DNA from: Actinomadura violacea
GTDB lineage: Bacteria; Actinomycetota; Actinomycetes; Streptosporangiales; Streptosporangiaceae
Reading direction: 5' to 3'
Length of the DNA stretch: 64,000 nucleotides
Assembly (NCBI RefSeq): GCF_017573465.1
Contig: NZ_JAGEPF010000034.1
Coordinates: 1-64,000 of the forward strand
Each line of letters begins with the position of its first letter. Position 1 is the stretch's first letter. Both the position numbers and the translations under genes were made by a program. Of this stretch, positions 1 to 8,505 are shown piece after piece. Below the pieces are notes generated by a model, which was not told the origin of the DNA, did no database searches, and saw only the letters and a program-made list of their open reading frames with translations.

Positions 1-102
1 TCCAGAGAGGGAAGCGGATCTGACCGCTCATCAACGACCGCTGCCTCCAGACGGCCCGGTCCTCGACGGGCGTCCCGGGCTCCGTCCGAGGCAGGACCAA
101 GC

Positions 103-288
103 TCAACATGCTGACTTGACAGGGAAGAAGACCGCCGCGCGGACGCGGTCGCGGGCCTCGCTCAGCGCGGTGTCGGGCAGGCCGACCAGATGCAGGCCGG
201 GGACCCCGCTGGTGAGGGCGGCCTCGACGTCCACGACGAAGCCGTCCACCCCCACCAGGGACACCGAGCGGGTCTTGGCGAGCGTCAT
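103..288 (-). pseudogene. comM: comM 5' fragment (YifB/ComM Mg-chelatase-like AAA ATPase), truncated
   Basis: The first about 53 residues match the ComM/YifB N-terminus: start MTLAKTRSVSLVGVDG, then LVGLPDTALSEARDRVRAAV. Family members run about 500 residues, with an AAA/Mg-chelatase domain and a C-terminal domain, and ComM promotes branch migration of DNA during natural transformation. Here the match stops directly after RVRAAV and eight unrelated residues lead to a TGA. The ATG at 288 directly follows the yraN stop codon and has a GGAGG site, so the start and the usual yraN-comM coupling are intact. Bases 1-120 do not look like comM in any frame. An insertion or rearrangement breakpoint, or an assembly join, lies near base 120. 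The fragment cannot be functional as seen. Confidence 0.75.
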
Positions 289-642
289 TCAGCACACCTC
301 CTTCAGATGATCGATCGAGAAGCCGTCGCCCCTGACGACCAGGCCGAGCACGTCCACCCGGACCTGCGCGCCGCCGACGCCGTGCGCGGCGGCCCACCGC
401 CAGGCCAGCCGCCGTAACCGCGTGGACTTGGCCGCCGTGATCGCCTCGAGCGGATCGCCGTACAGGGCGGACCTGCGGGTCTTCACCTCGCAGACGACGT
501 GCGCGCGGCCGTCGTGCGCGACGATGTCGAGCTCGCCCTCGGGGCAGCGCCAGTTGCGGTCGAGGACCCTCCAGCCGAGCCCGGTCAGATAGGCGGCCGC
601 CGCGTCCTCGCCGCGCCGGCCCAGTTCGATGTGGGCGGTCAT
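289..642 (-). CDS. YraN-family (UPF0102) endonuclease-like protein
   Basis: A 117-residue protein of normal family length. It carries the PD-(D/E)XK-type core seen in UPF0102: an early E near residue 11, then GELDIVAHDG and CEVKTRR, giving the E-D-EVK metal-binding pattern around residues 35-52. The family is predicted to be a Holliday-junction-like or structure-specific nuclease; its cellular role is not settled. The start at 642 (MTAHIELGRRGEDAAA) is chosen because GGAGGTGAG precedes it at good spacing and because the longer frame upstream has no family similarity. It is followed with no gap by the comM fragment, the usual actinobacterial neighbour. Confidence 0.9.
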   Translation of the reverse strand: MTAHIELGRRGEDAAAAYLTGLGWRVLDRNWRCPEGELDIVAHDGRAHVVCEVKTRRSALYGDPLEAITAAKSTRLRRLAWRWAAAHGVGGAQVRVDVLGLVVRGDGFSIDHLKEVC

Positions 643-759
643 GTGCCTCACCTCCGGCCATCGACGCTGCCGGACCCCGGAACCGCCGAACAGGTGAACC
701 GCGTTCTGTGGAAAACCGGCTGCGATTTGGGGTGATTCGGCGAAAACGGCGTCCGGTGC

Positions 760-1701
760 TTGCCTGGCCGCGGCGTCTGGCGCAGCGTGGCCCATGTGGA
801 TCTGAACGAGGCCGTGGACGAGTTCGGGCGGCACCTGCACGCCGAACGCGGCGTCTCACCGCACACGCTGCGCGCCTACCTCGGCGACCTGGCGGACCTG
901 TGCGCGTACGCGTCCGACGTCGGGGTCACCGATCCGGCGAGCCTGGACGTGTCGCTCCTGCGCGCCTGGCTGGCCCGCCAGCACGCGCTCGGACGCGCGC
1001 GCGCCACCCTCGCCCGCCGGACGGCGGCCGTCCGGGCCTTCACCCATCACCTCCACCGGCGCGGGCTCCTGGACAGCGACCCCGGTCTGCTGCTGGGCAC
1101 GCCGAAGAAGCGCCGCGACCTGCCCAGCGTGCTCACCCAGGACGACGCGGCGCGCCTGCTCGACACGTTGGACGTGGAAGGGCCGATGGGGCTGCGCGAC
1201 CTGGCCGTACTAGAGGTCCTCTATGGGACGGGCGTACGCGTCAGCGAACTCTGCGGCCTCGACGTCGACGACCTGGACACCGGCCGCCGGACCATACGCG
1301 TCCTGGGCAAGGGGAACCGGGAGCGGACCGTCCCGGTGGGCGAGCCGGCCGTCCGGGCCGTGGAGGACTGGCTCAGGGCGGGCCGCCCGGCCGTGGTGAC
1401 CGAGGACAGCGGCCCCGCCCTGTTCCTCGGCGCCCGCGGGGGACGCCTGCATCCGACCAGCGCCCGCCGGATCGTCCATTCCCGGATCTCCGGTGCGGGC
1501 GCGATGCCCGATCTCAGCCCCCACGGGCTCCGCCACACCGCCGCGACCCACCTGCTGGAGGGCGGCGCCGACCTCCGCAGCGTCCAGGAGATCCTCGGCC
1601 ACGCGTCCCTGCAGACCACGCAGCTCTACACGCACGTATCGGCAGAACGGCTCAAGCAGGTCCACCGCCGGGCCCACCCCCGCGCCGCCAGAGACGACTA
1701 G
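760..1701 (+). CDS. xerC: XerC-like tyrosine recombinase
   Basis: An integrase/recombinase of about 313 residues. An N-terminal core-binding SAM-like domain (about 15-105) contains RGVSPHTLRAYLGDL. The C-terminal catalytic domain has the full set of residues: R160 (GTGVRVSELCGL), K184 (LGKGNRERT), H255 and R258 (HGLRH), H281 (LGHASLQTT) and nucleophile Y290 (QLYTHVS). XerC-type enzymes resolve chromosome dimers at dif with XerD. This copy sits in the conserved actinobacterial position between dprA/comM and rpsB. The TTG at 760 gives the longest frame; GTG codons at 787 or 796 fit the usual family N-terminus better and no start has a clear ribosome site. Its stop codon overlaps that of the convergent M23 gene: the palindrome CTAG serves both. 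Confidence 0.92.
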   Translation: MPGRGVWRSVAHVDLNEAVDEFGRHLHAERGVSPHTLRAYLGDLADLCAYASDVGVTDPASLDVSLLRAWLARQHALGRARATLARRTAAVRAFTHHLHRRGLLDSDPGLLLGTPKKRRDLPSVLTQDDAARLLDTLDVEGPMGLRDLAVLEVLYGTGVRVSELCGLDVDDLDTGRRTIRVLGKGNRERTVPVGEPAVRAVEDWLRAGRPAVVTEDSGPALFLGARGGRLHPTSARRIVHSRISGAGAMPDLSPHGLRHTAATHLLEGGADLRSVQEILGHASLQTTQLYTHVSAERLKQVHRRAHPRAARDD

Positions 1702-2429
1702 GTGCGTTCCTGACGGCGCTGAGGGACGCGGCGCAGGCGGCGCTCATGGGCGAGGTCGATCACGCCGGGCGGAGGACGGCGAGAACGCCCGCGCGCACGA
1801 GTGCGGCGCCAGGCGAAGGACAGGGAGTAGGCCAGGACGAGCCCGGTGACAGCCCCGCCGGTGGCCGTCGTCGCGTCGCGGAGCGTCATGCTCGGAGCCG
1901 GCGGCTCGTCGGACGGGGGATGCCGTTCGTGCGCCTTCGACGATGCCTTCTGCGGTGGTGCGGCACGCGGCCACTGGGGGAGGAGCCGCACTTCCCGCCT
2001 GACCAGGCTCAGCGGGTCCAGGTAAATGTTGCCTTTGCGCAGGCCCCAGTGCAGGCATGGCGTCGAACAGTGGAGATGGCCGTCCTCAAGGACGCCGATA
2101 CGGGCGCCTAAGGTCACCTGGCGTCCGGTCTTGACGCTGGGACGGACGGGCAGGTACGTCGTGCGCAGCGGCCCGTGGTCGACGGCGACGACGCCGCGTC
2201 CGGCCAGGTGCCCGGCGTAGGAGACCCGTCCGGCCCCGGCGGCGTACACCGGTTCGCCCGGCCGCGCCGCGAGATCGACACCGCGGTGGCCGGGGCCCCA
2301 CGGGACGGCCGGCGGGGAGAAGGCGCGCAGGACCCGCGGGGCGGGCGGCCCGAGCGGCCACCGCCAGGCGCCGGCTCCGGGGGAGCCGACGGTGATCGCG
2401 CAGGTGAGGAGCAGTGTGAGCAAGGTCAT
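1698..2429 (-). CDS. M23-family (LytM) metallopeptidase, secreted, membrane-anchored
   Basis: A 243-residue protein with an N-terminal hydrophobic segment (TLLTLLLTCAITVGS), probably a signal peptide. The M23 domain spans about 25-145: H48 and D52 (HRGVDLAA) and H127 in CLHWGLRKG are zinc or catalytic positions, and GxVxYAG and YLDPL motifs are present. The family cleaves peptidoglycan cross-bridges. A second hydrophobic stretch near 188-206 followed by arginine-rich sequence could anchor the C-terminus. The start at 2429 was chosen over an upstream in-frame ATG because signal-peptide character begins here. A peptidase in this place next to rpsB is conserved in Streptomyces and relatives. It is divergent from rpsB and convergent with xerC. 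Confidence 0.88.
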   Translation of the reverse strand: MTLLTLLLTCAITVGSPGAGAWRWPLGPPAPRVLRAFSPPAVPWGPGHRGVDLAARPGEPVYAAGAGRVSYAGHLAGRGVVAVDHGPLRTTYLPVRPSVKTGRQVTLGARIGVLEDGHLHCSTPCLHWGLRKGNIYLDPLSLVRREVRLLPQWPRAAPPQKASSKAHERHPPSDEPPAPSMTLRDATTATGGAVTGLVLAYSLSFAWRRTRARGRSRRPPPGVIDLAHERRLRRVPQRRQERT

Positions 2430-2825
2430 GCCAGGAGCCTGCCGCCCGGTCGGCGGGAACGTCAGGAGGTGCGCGAACTGTGGATAACCGCTCGGGCCGT
2501 TGATTCCCGGGGGCGTCCGCGCCCTGATAATCTGTATGCGTGCCCGGAAGGACACCGGCCAGGGCCAGGCCGTCGCCGATCCGCCGTCCGGCGGGGAGGC
2601 GGGAAGCCGCTCCCGGTGAGCGGAGAGGTCACGGATCCGGGGAACGTTCCGGATCACAGCCGCCAGGGGCTGTCCCGGCGGCTGATTTCACGCGTCCGCA
2701 TGCCACCGAAGACATGGTGGGGCGACGCCCCTCGGTCCGTCGCCGCGGCGACGGTGGGGCGATGCCCGGGCGCAGGACGACAACCAAATGCGGCCCGGAA
2801 GGGCCAGAGAAGGAGAACACGGGCA
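2430..2825. other. Intergenic region, M23 peptidase / rpsB divergent promoters
   Basis: About 400 bases without a supported gene; the in-frame extension of rpsB across it is not conserved S2 sequence. It must hold the start signals of both flanking genes and a long rpsB leader. The AT-richest spot is the GATAATCTGT stretch near 2526-2535. Confidence 0.6.
2500..2531 (+). promoter_or_regulatory. Possible rpsB promoter
   Basis: TTGATT at 2500-2505 and GATAAT at 2526-2531 resemble -35 and -10 boxes, but the spacer is about 20 bases, longer than the usual 17-18. The transcript would have a leader of nearly 290 bases, which would suit autogenous control by S2. Inference only. Confidence 0.3.
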
Positions 2826-3806
2826 ATGGCACCCGTCGTCACCATGCGGCAGCTCCTTGAGAGCGGCGTCCACTTCGGCCACCAGACCCGCCGGTGGAAC
2901 CCGAAGATGAAGCGCTTCATCCTCACCGAGCGCAACGGCATCTACATCATCGACCTGCAGCAGTCGCTGTCCTACATCGACCGCGCCTTCGAGTTCGTCA
3001 AGGCCACGGTCGCGCACGGCGGCACGATCCTGTTCGTCGGCACCAAGAAGCAGGCGCAGGAGTCCATCGCCGAGCAGGCGACCCGCGTCGGCATGCCCTA
3101 CGTCAACCAGCGCTGGCTGGGCGGCATGCTGACCAACTTCTCCACCGTCCACAAGCGGCTCACCCGGCTCAAGGAGCTGGAGGAGATCAACTACGACGAC
3201 GTGGCCGGCTCCGGCATGACCAAGAAGGAGCTGCTCGGCCTGCGCCGCGAGAAGGACAAGCTGGAGCGCACCCTCGGCGGTATCCGCGACATGGCGAAGG
3301 TCCCGAGCGCCATCTGGATCGTGGACACCAAGAAGGAGCACATCGCGGTCAACGAGGCCAAGAAGCTCGGCATCCCGGTCGTGGCCATCCTCGACACCAA
3401 CTGCGACCCCGACGAGGTCGACTACCCGGTCCCGGGCAACGACGACGCCATCCGCAGCGTCAGCCTGCTGACCCGCGTCGTCGCCGACTCGGTGGCCGAC
3501 GGCCTCCTCGCCCGCGCGGGCGCCGCGTCCGGCGGCGACGAGAAGCCCGCCGAGGGCGCCGCCACGGGTGCCGCCGAGCCGCTGGCCGAGTGGGAGCGGG
3601 ACCTGCTGGAGAACAAGCAGGCCGAGGGCGAGTCCGCCGAGGCTCCGGCCGAGGCGCCCGCCGAGGCCGCGCCGGCCGCCGAGGCCGAAGCGCCCGCCGA
3701 GGCTCCGGCCGAAGCGCCCGCCGAGGCCGAGGCCCCGGCCGAGACGCCCGCGGAGGCTCCGGCCGACGCTCCGGCGGAGACCCCTGCCGAGGGCCAGCAG
3801 GCTTGA
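2826..3806 (+). CDS. rpsB: 30S ribosomal protein S2
   Basis: Starts MAPVVTMRQLLESGVHFGHQ, the S2 hallmark, with AAGGAGA upstream. The S2 core occupies about residues 1-230 with RRWNPKMKRFI, GTKKQAQ and the PVPGNDDAIRS motif. S2 joins the 30S subunit late and lies between head and body. The protein is 326 residues, longer than the roughly 260 of most bacteria, because of an acidic, proline- and alanine-rich tail (about 265-326) built of repeated APAEAPAEA units. Such tails occur in several high-GC actinobacteria and are probably disordered. It is followed by a strong hairpin and then tsf. Confidence 0.98.
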   Translation: MAPVVTMRQLLESGVHFGHQTRRWNPKMKRFILTERNGIYIIDLQQSLSYIDRAFEFVKATVAHGGTILFVGTKKQAQESIAEQATRVGMPYVNQRWLGGMLTNFSTVHKRLTRLKELEEINYDDVAGSGMTKKELLGLRREKDKLERTLGGIRDMAKVPSAIWIVDTKKEHIAVNEAKKLGIPVVAILDTNCDPDEVDYPVPGNDDAIRSVSLLTRVVADSVADGLLARAGAASGGDEKPAEGAATGAAEPLAEWERDLLENKQAEGESAEAPAEAPAEAAPAAEAEAPAEAPAEAPAEAEAPAETPAEAPADAPAETPAEGQQA

Positions 3807-3812
3807 TCCCGC

Positions 3813-3848
3813 GGTCCCGGCGGCGTCACGTGCGACGCCGCCGGGACC
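3813..3848 (+). terminator. 15-bp perfect hairpin between rpsB and tsf
   Basis: A perfect inverted repeat: left arm 3813-3827, six-base loop ACGTGC, right arm 3834-3848, beginning six bases after the rpsB stop. No T-run follows, so it may be a partial terminator, an attenuator or an RNA-stability element that lowers tsf expression relative to rpsB. Confidence 0.7.
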
Positions 3849-3890
3849 GTCGCGGGTCCCACGACCAACGACGAGAGAACGAAGAGAGCG

Positions 3891-4727
3891 ATGGCTAACT
3901 TCACCGCCGCTGACGTCAAGCGGCTTCGCGAGCTGACCGGCTCCGGCATGATGGCCGTCAAGAACGCCCTGACCGAGGCGGACGGCGACTTCGAGAAGGC
4001 CACGGAGCTGCTGCGCCTCAAGGGCGCCAAGGACGTCGGCAAGCGCGCCGAGCGCACCGCCGCCAACGGCCTGGTCGCCGAGCACTTCAACGGCACGGGC
4101 GACGGCGCGCTGCTGGAGCTGAACTGCGAGACCGACTTCGTCGCCAAGAACGCGCAGTTCATCGAGCTGGCGGACCGGCTGGTCGCGTTCGCGGCGGGCA
4201 GCGGCGCCACCGACGCGGCGGCCCTGCTGGGCGCCGAGATCGAGCCCGGCACCACCGTCCAGGCGCTGATCGAGGAGAACAGCGCCAAGATCGGCGAGAA
4301 GCTGGAGCTGCGCCGCTTCGCCCACTTCCAGGGCGGCTACGTGGCCAGCTACCTGCACAAGTCCGACCCGTCGCTGCCGCCGACCACCGGCGTGCTGGTC
4401 GAGCTGGACAAGGAGAACGCCGAGGTCGCCAAGGACGTCGCGCAGCAGATCGCGGCGATGGCGCCCAAGTACCTGAACCGCGAGGAGATCCCCGCGGAGG
4501 CGATCGAGAAGGAGCGGGCGCTCGCCGAGCAGCTCACCCGCGACGAGGGCAAGCCCGAGCAGGCCATCCCGAAGATCGTCGAGGGCCGGGTGAACGCCTA
4601 CTTCCGCGACTTCGTGCTGCTCGAGCAGGCGTTCGTGAAGGACGGCAAGAAGACCATCGCCAAGGTCCTGGACGAGGCCGGCGTGAAGGTCGTGCGCTTC
4701 GCCCGGTTCAAGGTCGGGCAGGCGTAA
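3891..4727 (+). CDS. tsf: Translation elongation factor Ts
   Basis: A 278-residue EF-Ts. It catalyses GDP release from EF-Tu. The N-terminal UBA-like domain (about 1-50) reads VKRLRELTGSGMMAVKNAL; the signature NCETDFVAKN near residue 80 contacts EF-Tu; dimerisation and coiled-coil regions follow (HFQGGYVASYLH, KEKALAEQ-like helix). A purine-rich GAAGAGAG site precedes the ATG. It is second in the rpsB-tsf-pyrH-frr-cdsA series. No oddities seen. Confidence 0.98.
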   Translation: MANFTAADVKRLRELTGSGMMAVKNALTEADGDFEKATELLRLKGAKDVGKRAERTAANGLVAEHFNGTGDGALLELNCETDFVAKNAQFIELADRLVAFAAGSGATDAAALLGAEIEPGTTVQALIEENSAKIGEKLELRRFAHFQGGYVASYLHKSDPSLPPTTGVLVELDKENAEVAKDVAQQIAAMAPKYLNREEIPAEAIEKERALAEQLTRDEGKPEQAIPKIVEGRVNAYFRDFVLLEQAFVKDGKKTIAKVLDEAGVKVVRFARFKVGQA

Positions 4728-4783
4728 GGGCACTCTGGAGACAGGGACCCGAGATTCAGCGACGCAACGAGGAGGCCGCCGAC

Positions 4784-5563
4784 GTGCCGGACAAGACGAC
4801 CACAAGTGCGACGGCGGCCCCGTCGTCCGGGCAGCACGCGCCGCGCGCGGGCTGGAAGCGGGTGCTGCTGAAGCTCTCGGGCGAGGCGTTCGCCGGACGC
4901 GACCCCCTCGGCATCGACCCCGAGGTCGTGCAGCATGTGGCGGAGGCCATCTCCGAGGCCGTGCGCGACGGCGTGCAGGTCGCGGTGGTGTGCGGCGGCG
5001 GGAACATGTTCCGCGGCGCCGTCATGGCCGAGCGCGGCATGGACCGCGGCCGCGCCGACTACATGGGGATGATCGGCACGGTCATCAACTGCCTCGCGCT
5101 GCAGGACTTCCTGGAGAAGCTCGGGCTCGACACCCGGGTGCAGACCGCCATCACCATGAGCCAGGTGGCCGAGCCCTACATCCCGCGGCGCGCCATCCGG
5201 CACCTGGAGAAGGGCCGCGTGGTCATCTTCGGCGCGGGGCTCGGGCAGCCGTTCTTCTCCACCGACACGACCGCGGCCCAGCGCGCGCTGGAGATCGGCG
5301 CCGAGGCCGTCCTGAAGGCGACTCAGGTCGACGGCGTGTACGACGCCGATCCTCGTAAGAGTCCAGAGGCGGTCAAGTTCGACCGTTTGGATTACGGTGA
5401 GGTTCTACAGCGGGGCCTGAAGGTCATGGACGCCACGGCCATCAGTCTCTGCATGGACAACGCGCTCCCCATCGTGGTCTTCGACCTCATGGGGCAGGGC
5501 AACATCGTCCGGGCCGTCCGGGGTGAGAAGATCGGCACGCTGGTCAGCCCGGCGCAGGGCTGA
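4784..5563 (+). CDS. pyrH: UMP kinase
   Basis: A 259-residue bacterial UMP kinase of the amino-acid-kinase fold, which phosphorylates UMP to UDP with ATP and is normally hexameric and regulated by GTP and UTP. Motifs: RVLLKLSGEAFAG (about 26-38), VCGGGNMFRG, GTVINCLALQD, TQVDGVYDADPRK, and a C-terminal GTLV strand. An N-terminal extension of about 24 residues rich in T, A and S is typical of actinobacteria. The GTG start at 4784 has GAGGAGG eight bases upstream. It lies 56 bases after tsf. Confidence 0.97.
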   Translation: MPDKTTTSATAAPSSGQHAPRAGWKRVLLKLSGEAFAGRDPLGIDPEVVQHVAEAISEAVRDGVQVAVVCGGGNMFRGAVMAERGMDRGRADYMGMIGTVINCLALQDFLEKLGLDTRVQTAITMSQVAEPYIPRRAIRHLEKGRVVIFGAGLGQPFFSTDTTAAQRALEIGAEAVLKATQVDGVYDADPRKSPEAVKFDRLDYGEVLQRGLKVMDATAISLCMDNALPIVVFDLMGQGNIVRAVRGEKIGTLVSPAQG

Positions 5564-5614
5564 CCGCGGCCCGGAACGCGGTGCCAGGGCCGACCAGATG
5601 ACATGGGAGTCACA

Positions 5615-6172
5615 GTGATCGACGAGACCCTCCTCGAAGCCGAGGAGAAGATGGAGAAGGCGGTCGCGGTCGCCAAGGAGGACTTCCAGGCCATCCGCAC
5701 CGGCCGGGTCACCCCCGCCATGTTCAACAAGATCACCGCGGAGTACTACGGCACACCGACGCCGGTCAACCAGCTGGCGTCGTTCACGCTGCCCGAGCCG
5801 CGGATGGTCATCGTGCAGGTGTTCGACAAGTCGTCCATGCAGGCGGTGGAGAAGGCGATCCGGGACAGCGACCTCGGCGTGAACCCCACCAACGACGGCA
5901 ACGTCATCCGGGTGGTCTTCCCCGAGCTGTCGGAGGAGCGCCGCAGGGACTTCATCAAGGTCGCCGGCACCAAGGCCGAGGACAGCAAGATCTCCATCCG
6001 CAACATCCGGCGGCGCGCCAAGGACACCCTCGACAAGCTCGCCAAGGACGGCGAGGTCGGCGAGGACGAGGTGCGGCGTGCGGAGAAGGAGCTCGACGAC
6101 ACCACGCACAGGTACGTGGCGCAGATCGACGAGCTGCTCGAGCACAAGAAGGCCGAACTGCTCGAAGTTTGA
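5615..6172 (+). CDS. frr: Ribosome recycling factor
   Basis: A 185-residue RRF; with EF-G it splits post-termination ribosomes. The family N-terminus IDETLLEAEEKMEKAV, the RTGRVTPAMF helix and a C-terminal three-helix bundle (IRNIRRRAKDTLDKL) are clear. GTG at 5615 is preferred over ATG at 5603: GGGAG sits five bases before the GTG, the product then begins exactly where homologues begin, and the earlier ATG has no ribosome site. The stop TGA overlaps the cdsA ATG by one base, indicating translational coupling. Confidence 0.96.
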   Translation: MIDETLLEAEEKMEKAVAVAKEDFQAIRTGRVTPAMFNKITAEYYGTPTPVNQLASFTLPEPRMVIVQVFDKSSMQAVEKAIRDSDLGVNPTNDGNVIRVVFPELSEERRRDFIKVAGTKAEDSKISIRNIRRRAKDTLDKLAKDGEVGEDEVRRAEKELDDTTHRYVAQIDELLEHKKAELLEV

Positions 6173-7212
6173 TGGGACTCGACGACGCCGGGGAGCCCGC
6201 GGGCTCCCCGGATGAGCCGGAGGTCGACATGCCCGGCCCACCCCCGGGAGAAGCTCTGGACTCGCCCTCCGGCGAGGCGCCGGACACCCCCGCAGGCACC
6301 TCCGCAGACGACGCGGCGCCCTCCGGCGCGACGCCGGCCACGGGCGCGCGCGCTGAATCCGGTGAGGAGCAGGCCCCGGACCCCTCCGGTGGCGGGCGCC
6401 AGAGCAAGACCGGCAGGAACCTTCCGATCGCCATCGGCGTGGGCGTCGCCCTAGGGGCGCTCGTACTGCTGTCGCTGTACACGGTCAAGTGGATCTTCCT
6501 TGCCGTGATGGTGGTCTTCCTCTTCCTCGGCATGCGGGAGCTGACGGACGCCTTCAAGTCCCGCGGCATCAGGGTGCCCTTCATCCCGGTCGCGACGGGG
6601 ATGGTGGCCACTCCGGTCGTCTCCTATGTGTGGGGGCCCACCGCGGTGGTGGCGGCGGTGTCGCTCACCGTGCTCAGCATGATGCTGATCCGGATGATGG
6701 AGGGCGCGGACGGCTACGTCCGGGACGTCAGCGCGGGCGCGTTCGTCGCGGGTTACCTGGTGCTGATGGGCGGGATCGTCGCGCTCCTCATGGCCCCGGG
6801 CGACGGCGACGACCGCACGGTCATCTTCATCGCGACGACGGTCGCCAGCGACATCGGCGGCTATTTCGCCGGCACGTTCCTCGGCAAGCACAAGCTCGCC
6901 CCCACGATCAGCCCGAAGAAGACGTGGGAGGGCGTCACCGGCTCCGCGATCACCTGCATGATCGTCGGCGGGTGGCTGGTGTCGTGGCTGCTGGACGGCG
7001 GGCACGCCTGGCAGGGCGCGCTGGTCGGCCTCGCCGCCGTGGTCACCGCGACGGGCGGCGACCTGATCGAGTCGATGATCAAGCGCGATCTCGGCATCAA
7101 GGACATGGGAACGCTCCTGCCGGGCCACGGCGGGGTCATGGACCGCCTCGACTCGCTGGTCGCGACGGCCCCCGTGGTGTGGCTGCTGCTGGAACTGTTC
7201 GTCCCGAGCTAA
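6172..7212 (+). CDS. cdsA: Phosphatidate cytidylyltransferase
   Basis: A 346-residue integral membrane enzyme that makes CDP-diacylglycerol from phosphatidic acid and CTP. The first about 85 residues are an acidic, proline-rich and probably disordered cytoplasmic extension. About eight membrane segments follow. The C-terminal CdsA signature is complete: SDIGGYFAGTFLGKHK, SPKKTWEG and KRDLGIKDMGTLLPGHGG followed by MDRLDS. The ATG at 6172 shares a base with the frr stop. It ends the translation/lipid block and is convergent with the SUFU-domain gene. Confidence 0.96.
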   Translation: MGLDDAGEPAGSPDEPEVDMPGPPPGEALDSPSGEAPDTPAGTSADDAAPSGATPATGARAESGEEQAPDPSGGGRQSKTGRNLPIAIGVGVALGALVLLSLYTVKWIFLAVMVVFLFLGMRELTDAFKSRGIRVPFIPVATGMVATPVVSYVWGPTAVVAAVSLTVLSMMLIRMMEGADGYVRDVSAGAFVAGYLVLMGGIVALLMAPGDGDDRTVIFIATTVASDIGGYFAGTFLGKHKLAPTISPKKTWEGVTGSAITCMIVGGWLVSWLLDGGHAWQGALVGLAAVVTATGGDLIESMIKRDLGIKDMGTLLPGHGGVMDRLDSLVATAPVVWLLLELFVPS

Positions 7213-7244
7213 GCCGCCGCCGGGGGGCCGTTCCGGGCCGGGGG

Positions 7245-8390
7245 CTAGGAGACGATCCAGGAGCGCCCCTGCTGCGCCATGCGCCGGATGAGCGCGTCCG
7301 AGCCTTCGCTCTTGGCGTAGCGGTGCTCCTCCCCGGTGATGGGGACGAGCCACAGCCAGCGCACGGGATCGCCCTGCACGGTCAGTCCGGTGAGGGCCGG
7401 GGCCTCCGGGCCTGCCAGCCGGCTGGGATCGTCCAGGAGGAGTACGCCTTCCCATGCGCTGTCGCCGCTGCCCAGGGGGAACGTACGGGACTCGTGGTAC
7501 CACTTGACCACGTCGCCTGGGGCGAACCATGTCACCGACCGCCACGGGTATTGGGCGAGCCACGGGAAGATGCTTCCCGCACGCTGGCTCGGGAGGGTGC
7601 TCGCCACGGCCAGCTCTATGCGGGCGTACGGGGCGACGTCGTCCTCGTACAGCTCCACGGTGGGCATCCGCTGGCGGCTCATCCCGACGGAACTGAGCAC
7701 GGTGAATTCACGGTCGCCACGTGCGGGCCGTTCCGTCACGCCCACCGTGGGCGGCGTGGACGCGTTGCGTCCCGCCAGCTGGCGCCCTACGTCGTGCCAG
7801 TAGTGGCCACCCGGGCCGAGCCGCTGCAGCAGATGGCCTAGGACGGACTGCTGGAACTCCGCCCACGAGCCGTCCGCGCGGCACATCTTCCAGTGCTCGC
7901 GTGCGCGCTCGATGCGCGGGCCGAACTCCGCGATCTCCTCTTCCATGGGGAACGCGAACGGGCTCTGCTCCTTGGCGTCGCGCGCGTAGCCGGGGATGCC
8001 GCGGCCCATGTCCGACCATCCCGGGATCACGAACAGCGGGTCGCCCGCCTCCAGCACGGCGACGCCGTCGCCCTCCTCGAACCACACGACCTCAAGGGCG
8101 GAGACGTCGACGGCCTCGCGTCCCTGTGGGTGGGCGACATGGGACTCCGGCAGGAGCGGCGCGCCCCCCGCGTCCAGCCGCGGCCGGTCCAGCGACGACG
8201 GGGCCTTGCGGTGGTTGGCGACCCAGACGGCGCCGATCACCGAGTCCCGCGCGTCCCGCAGGTAGGCGGCGGTCACGTCGCCGTCGGACTCGACGACGAG
8301 CCGGCGGCTGCCGTACGGGCTGGCCTCGGCGTGGACGACCGTGGCGGCGGGGCTCCTGGGCGAGGCGGCGGCCCTGCGCAATACCGACAT
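7245..8390 (-). CDS. Suppressor-of-fused (SUFU) domain protein
   Basis: A 381-residue soluble protein. The central and C-terminal part (about 210-360) reads as a SUFU domain: FTVLSSVGMSRQRMP, ARIELAVAST, WRSVTWFAPGDVV and VRWLWLVPITGEEHRYAK. Bacterial SUFU proteins are widespread, sometimes as immunity proteins of toxin systems, but have no assigned general role. The first about 200 residues show no domain I recognise. ATG at 8390 is chosen because AAGG lies about eight bases upstream; an in-frame ATG at 8420 is possible. It is divergent from rlmN, with which it shares a 115-base gap. Confidence 0.78.
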   Translation of the reverse strand: MSVLRRAAASPRSPAATVVHAEASPYGSRRLVVESDGDVTAAYLRDARDSVIGAVWVANHRKAPSSLDRPRLDAGGAPLLPESHVAHPQGREAVDVSALEVVWFEEGDGVAVLEAGDPLFVIPGWSDMGRGIPGYARDAKEQSPFAFPMEEEIAEFGPRIERAREHWKMCRADGSWAEFQQSVLGHLLQRLGPGGHYWHDVGRQLAGRNASTPPTVGVTERPARGDREFTVLSSVGMSRQRMPTVELYEDDVAPYARIELAVASTLPSQRAGSIFPWLAQYPWRSVTWFAPGDVVKWYHESRTFPLGSGDSAWEGVLLLDDPSRLAGPEAPALTGLTVQGDPVRWLWLVPITGEEHRYAKSEGSDALIRRMAQQGRSWIVS

Positions 8391-8505
8391 GATCGAGACC
8401 TTAGCCGCAGACAAGGTCATGTGCAGCGATGTCGTAGCGCTCGCGGGAGCGGTGTTCGCGCGCGCGGACGAGGCATCGGCAGGTGTTTGCGACACTGGAA
8501 GCACC

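Noticed and set aside
2175..2825. N-terminal extension of S2 by 217 residues
   Set aside because: The frame is open, but S2 homology begins at 2826, where a ribosome site precedes the ATG.
2688..4805. 705-codon minus-strand open frame
   Set aside because: It is antisense to rpsB and tsf, leucine/glycine/arginine-rich and without any domain. Long shadow frames are expected in high-GC coding DNA.
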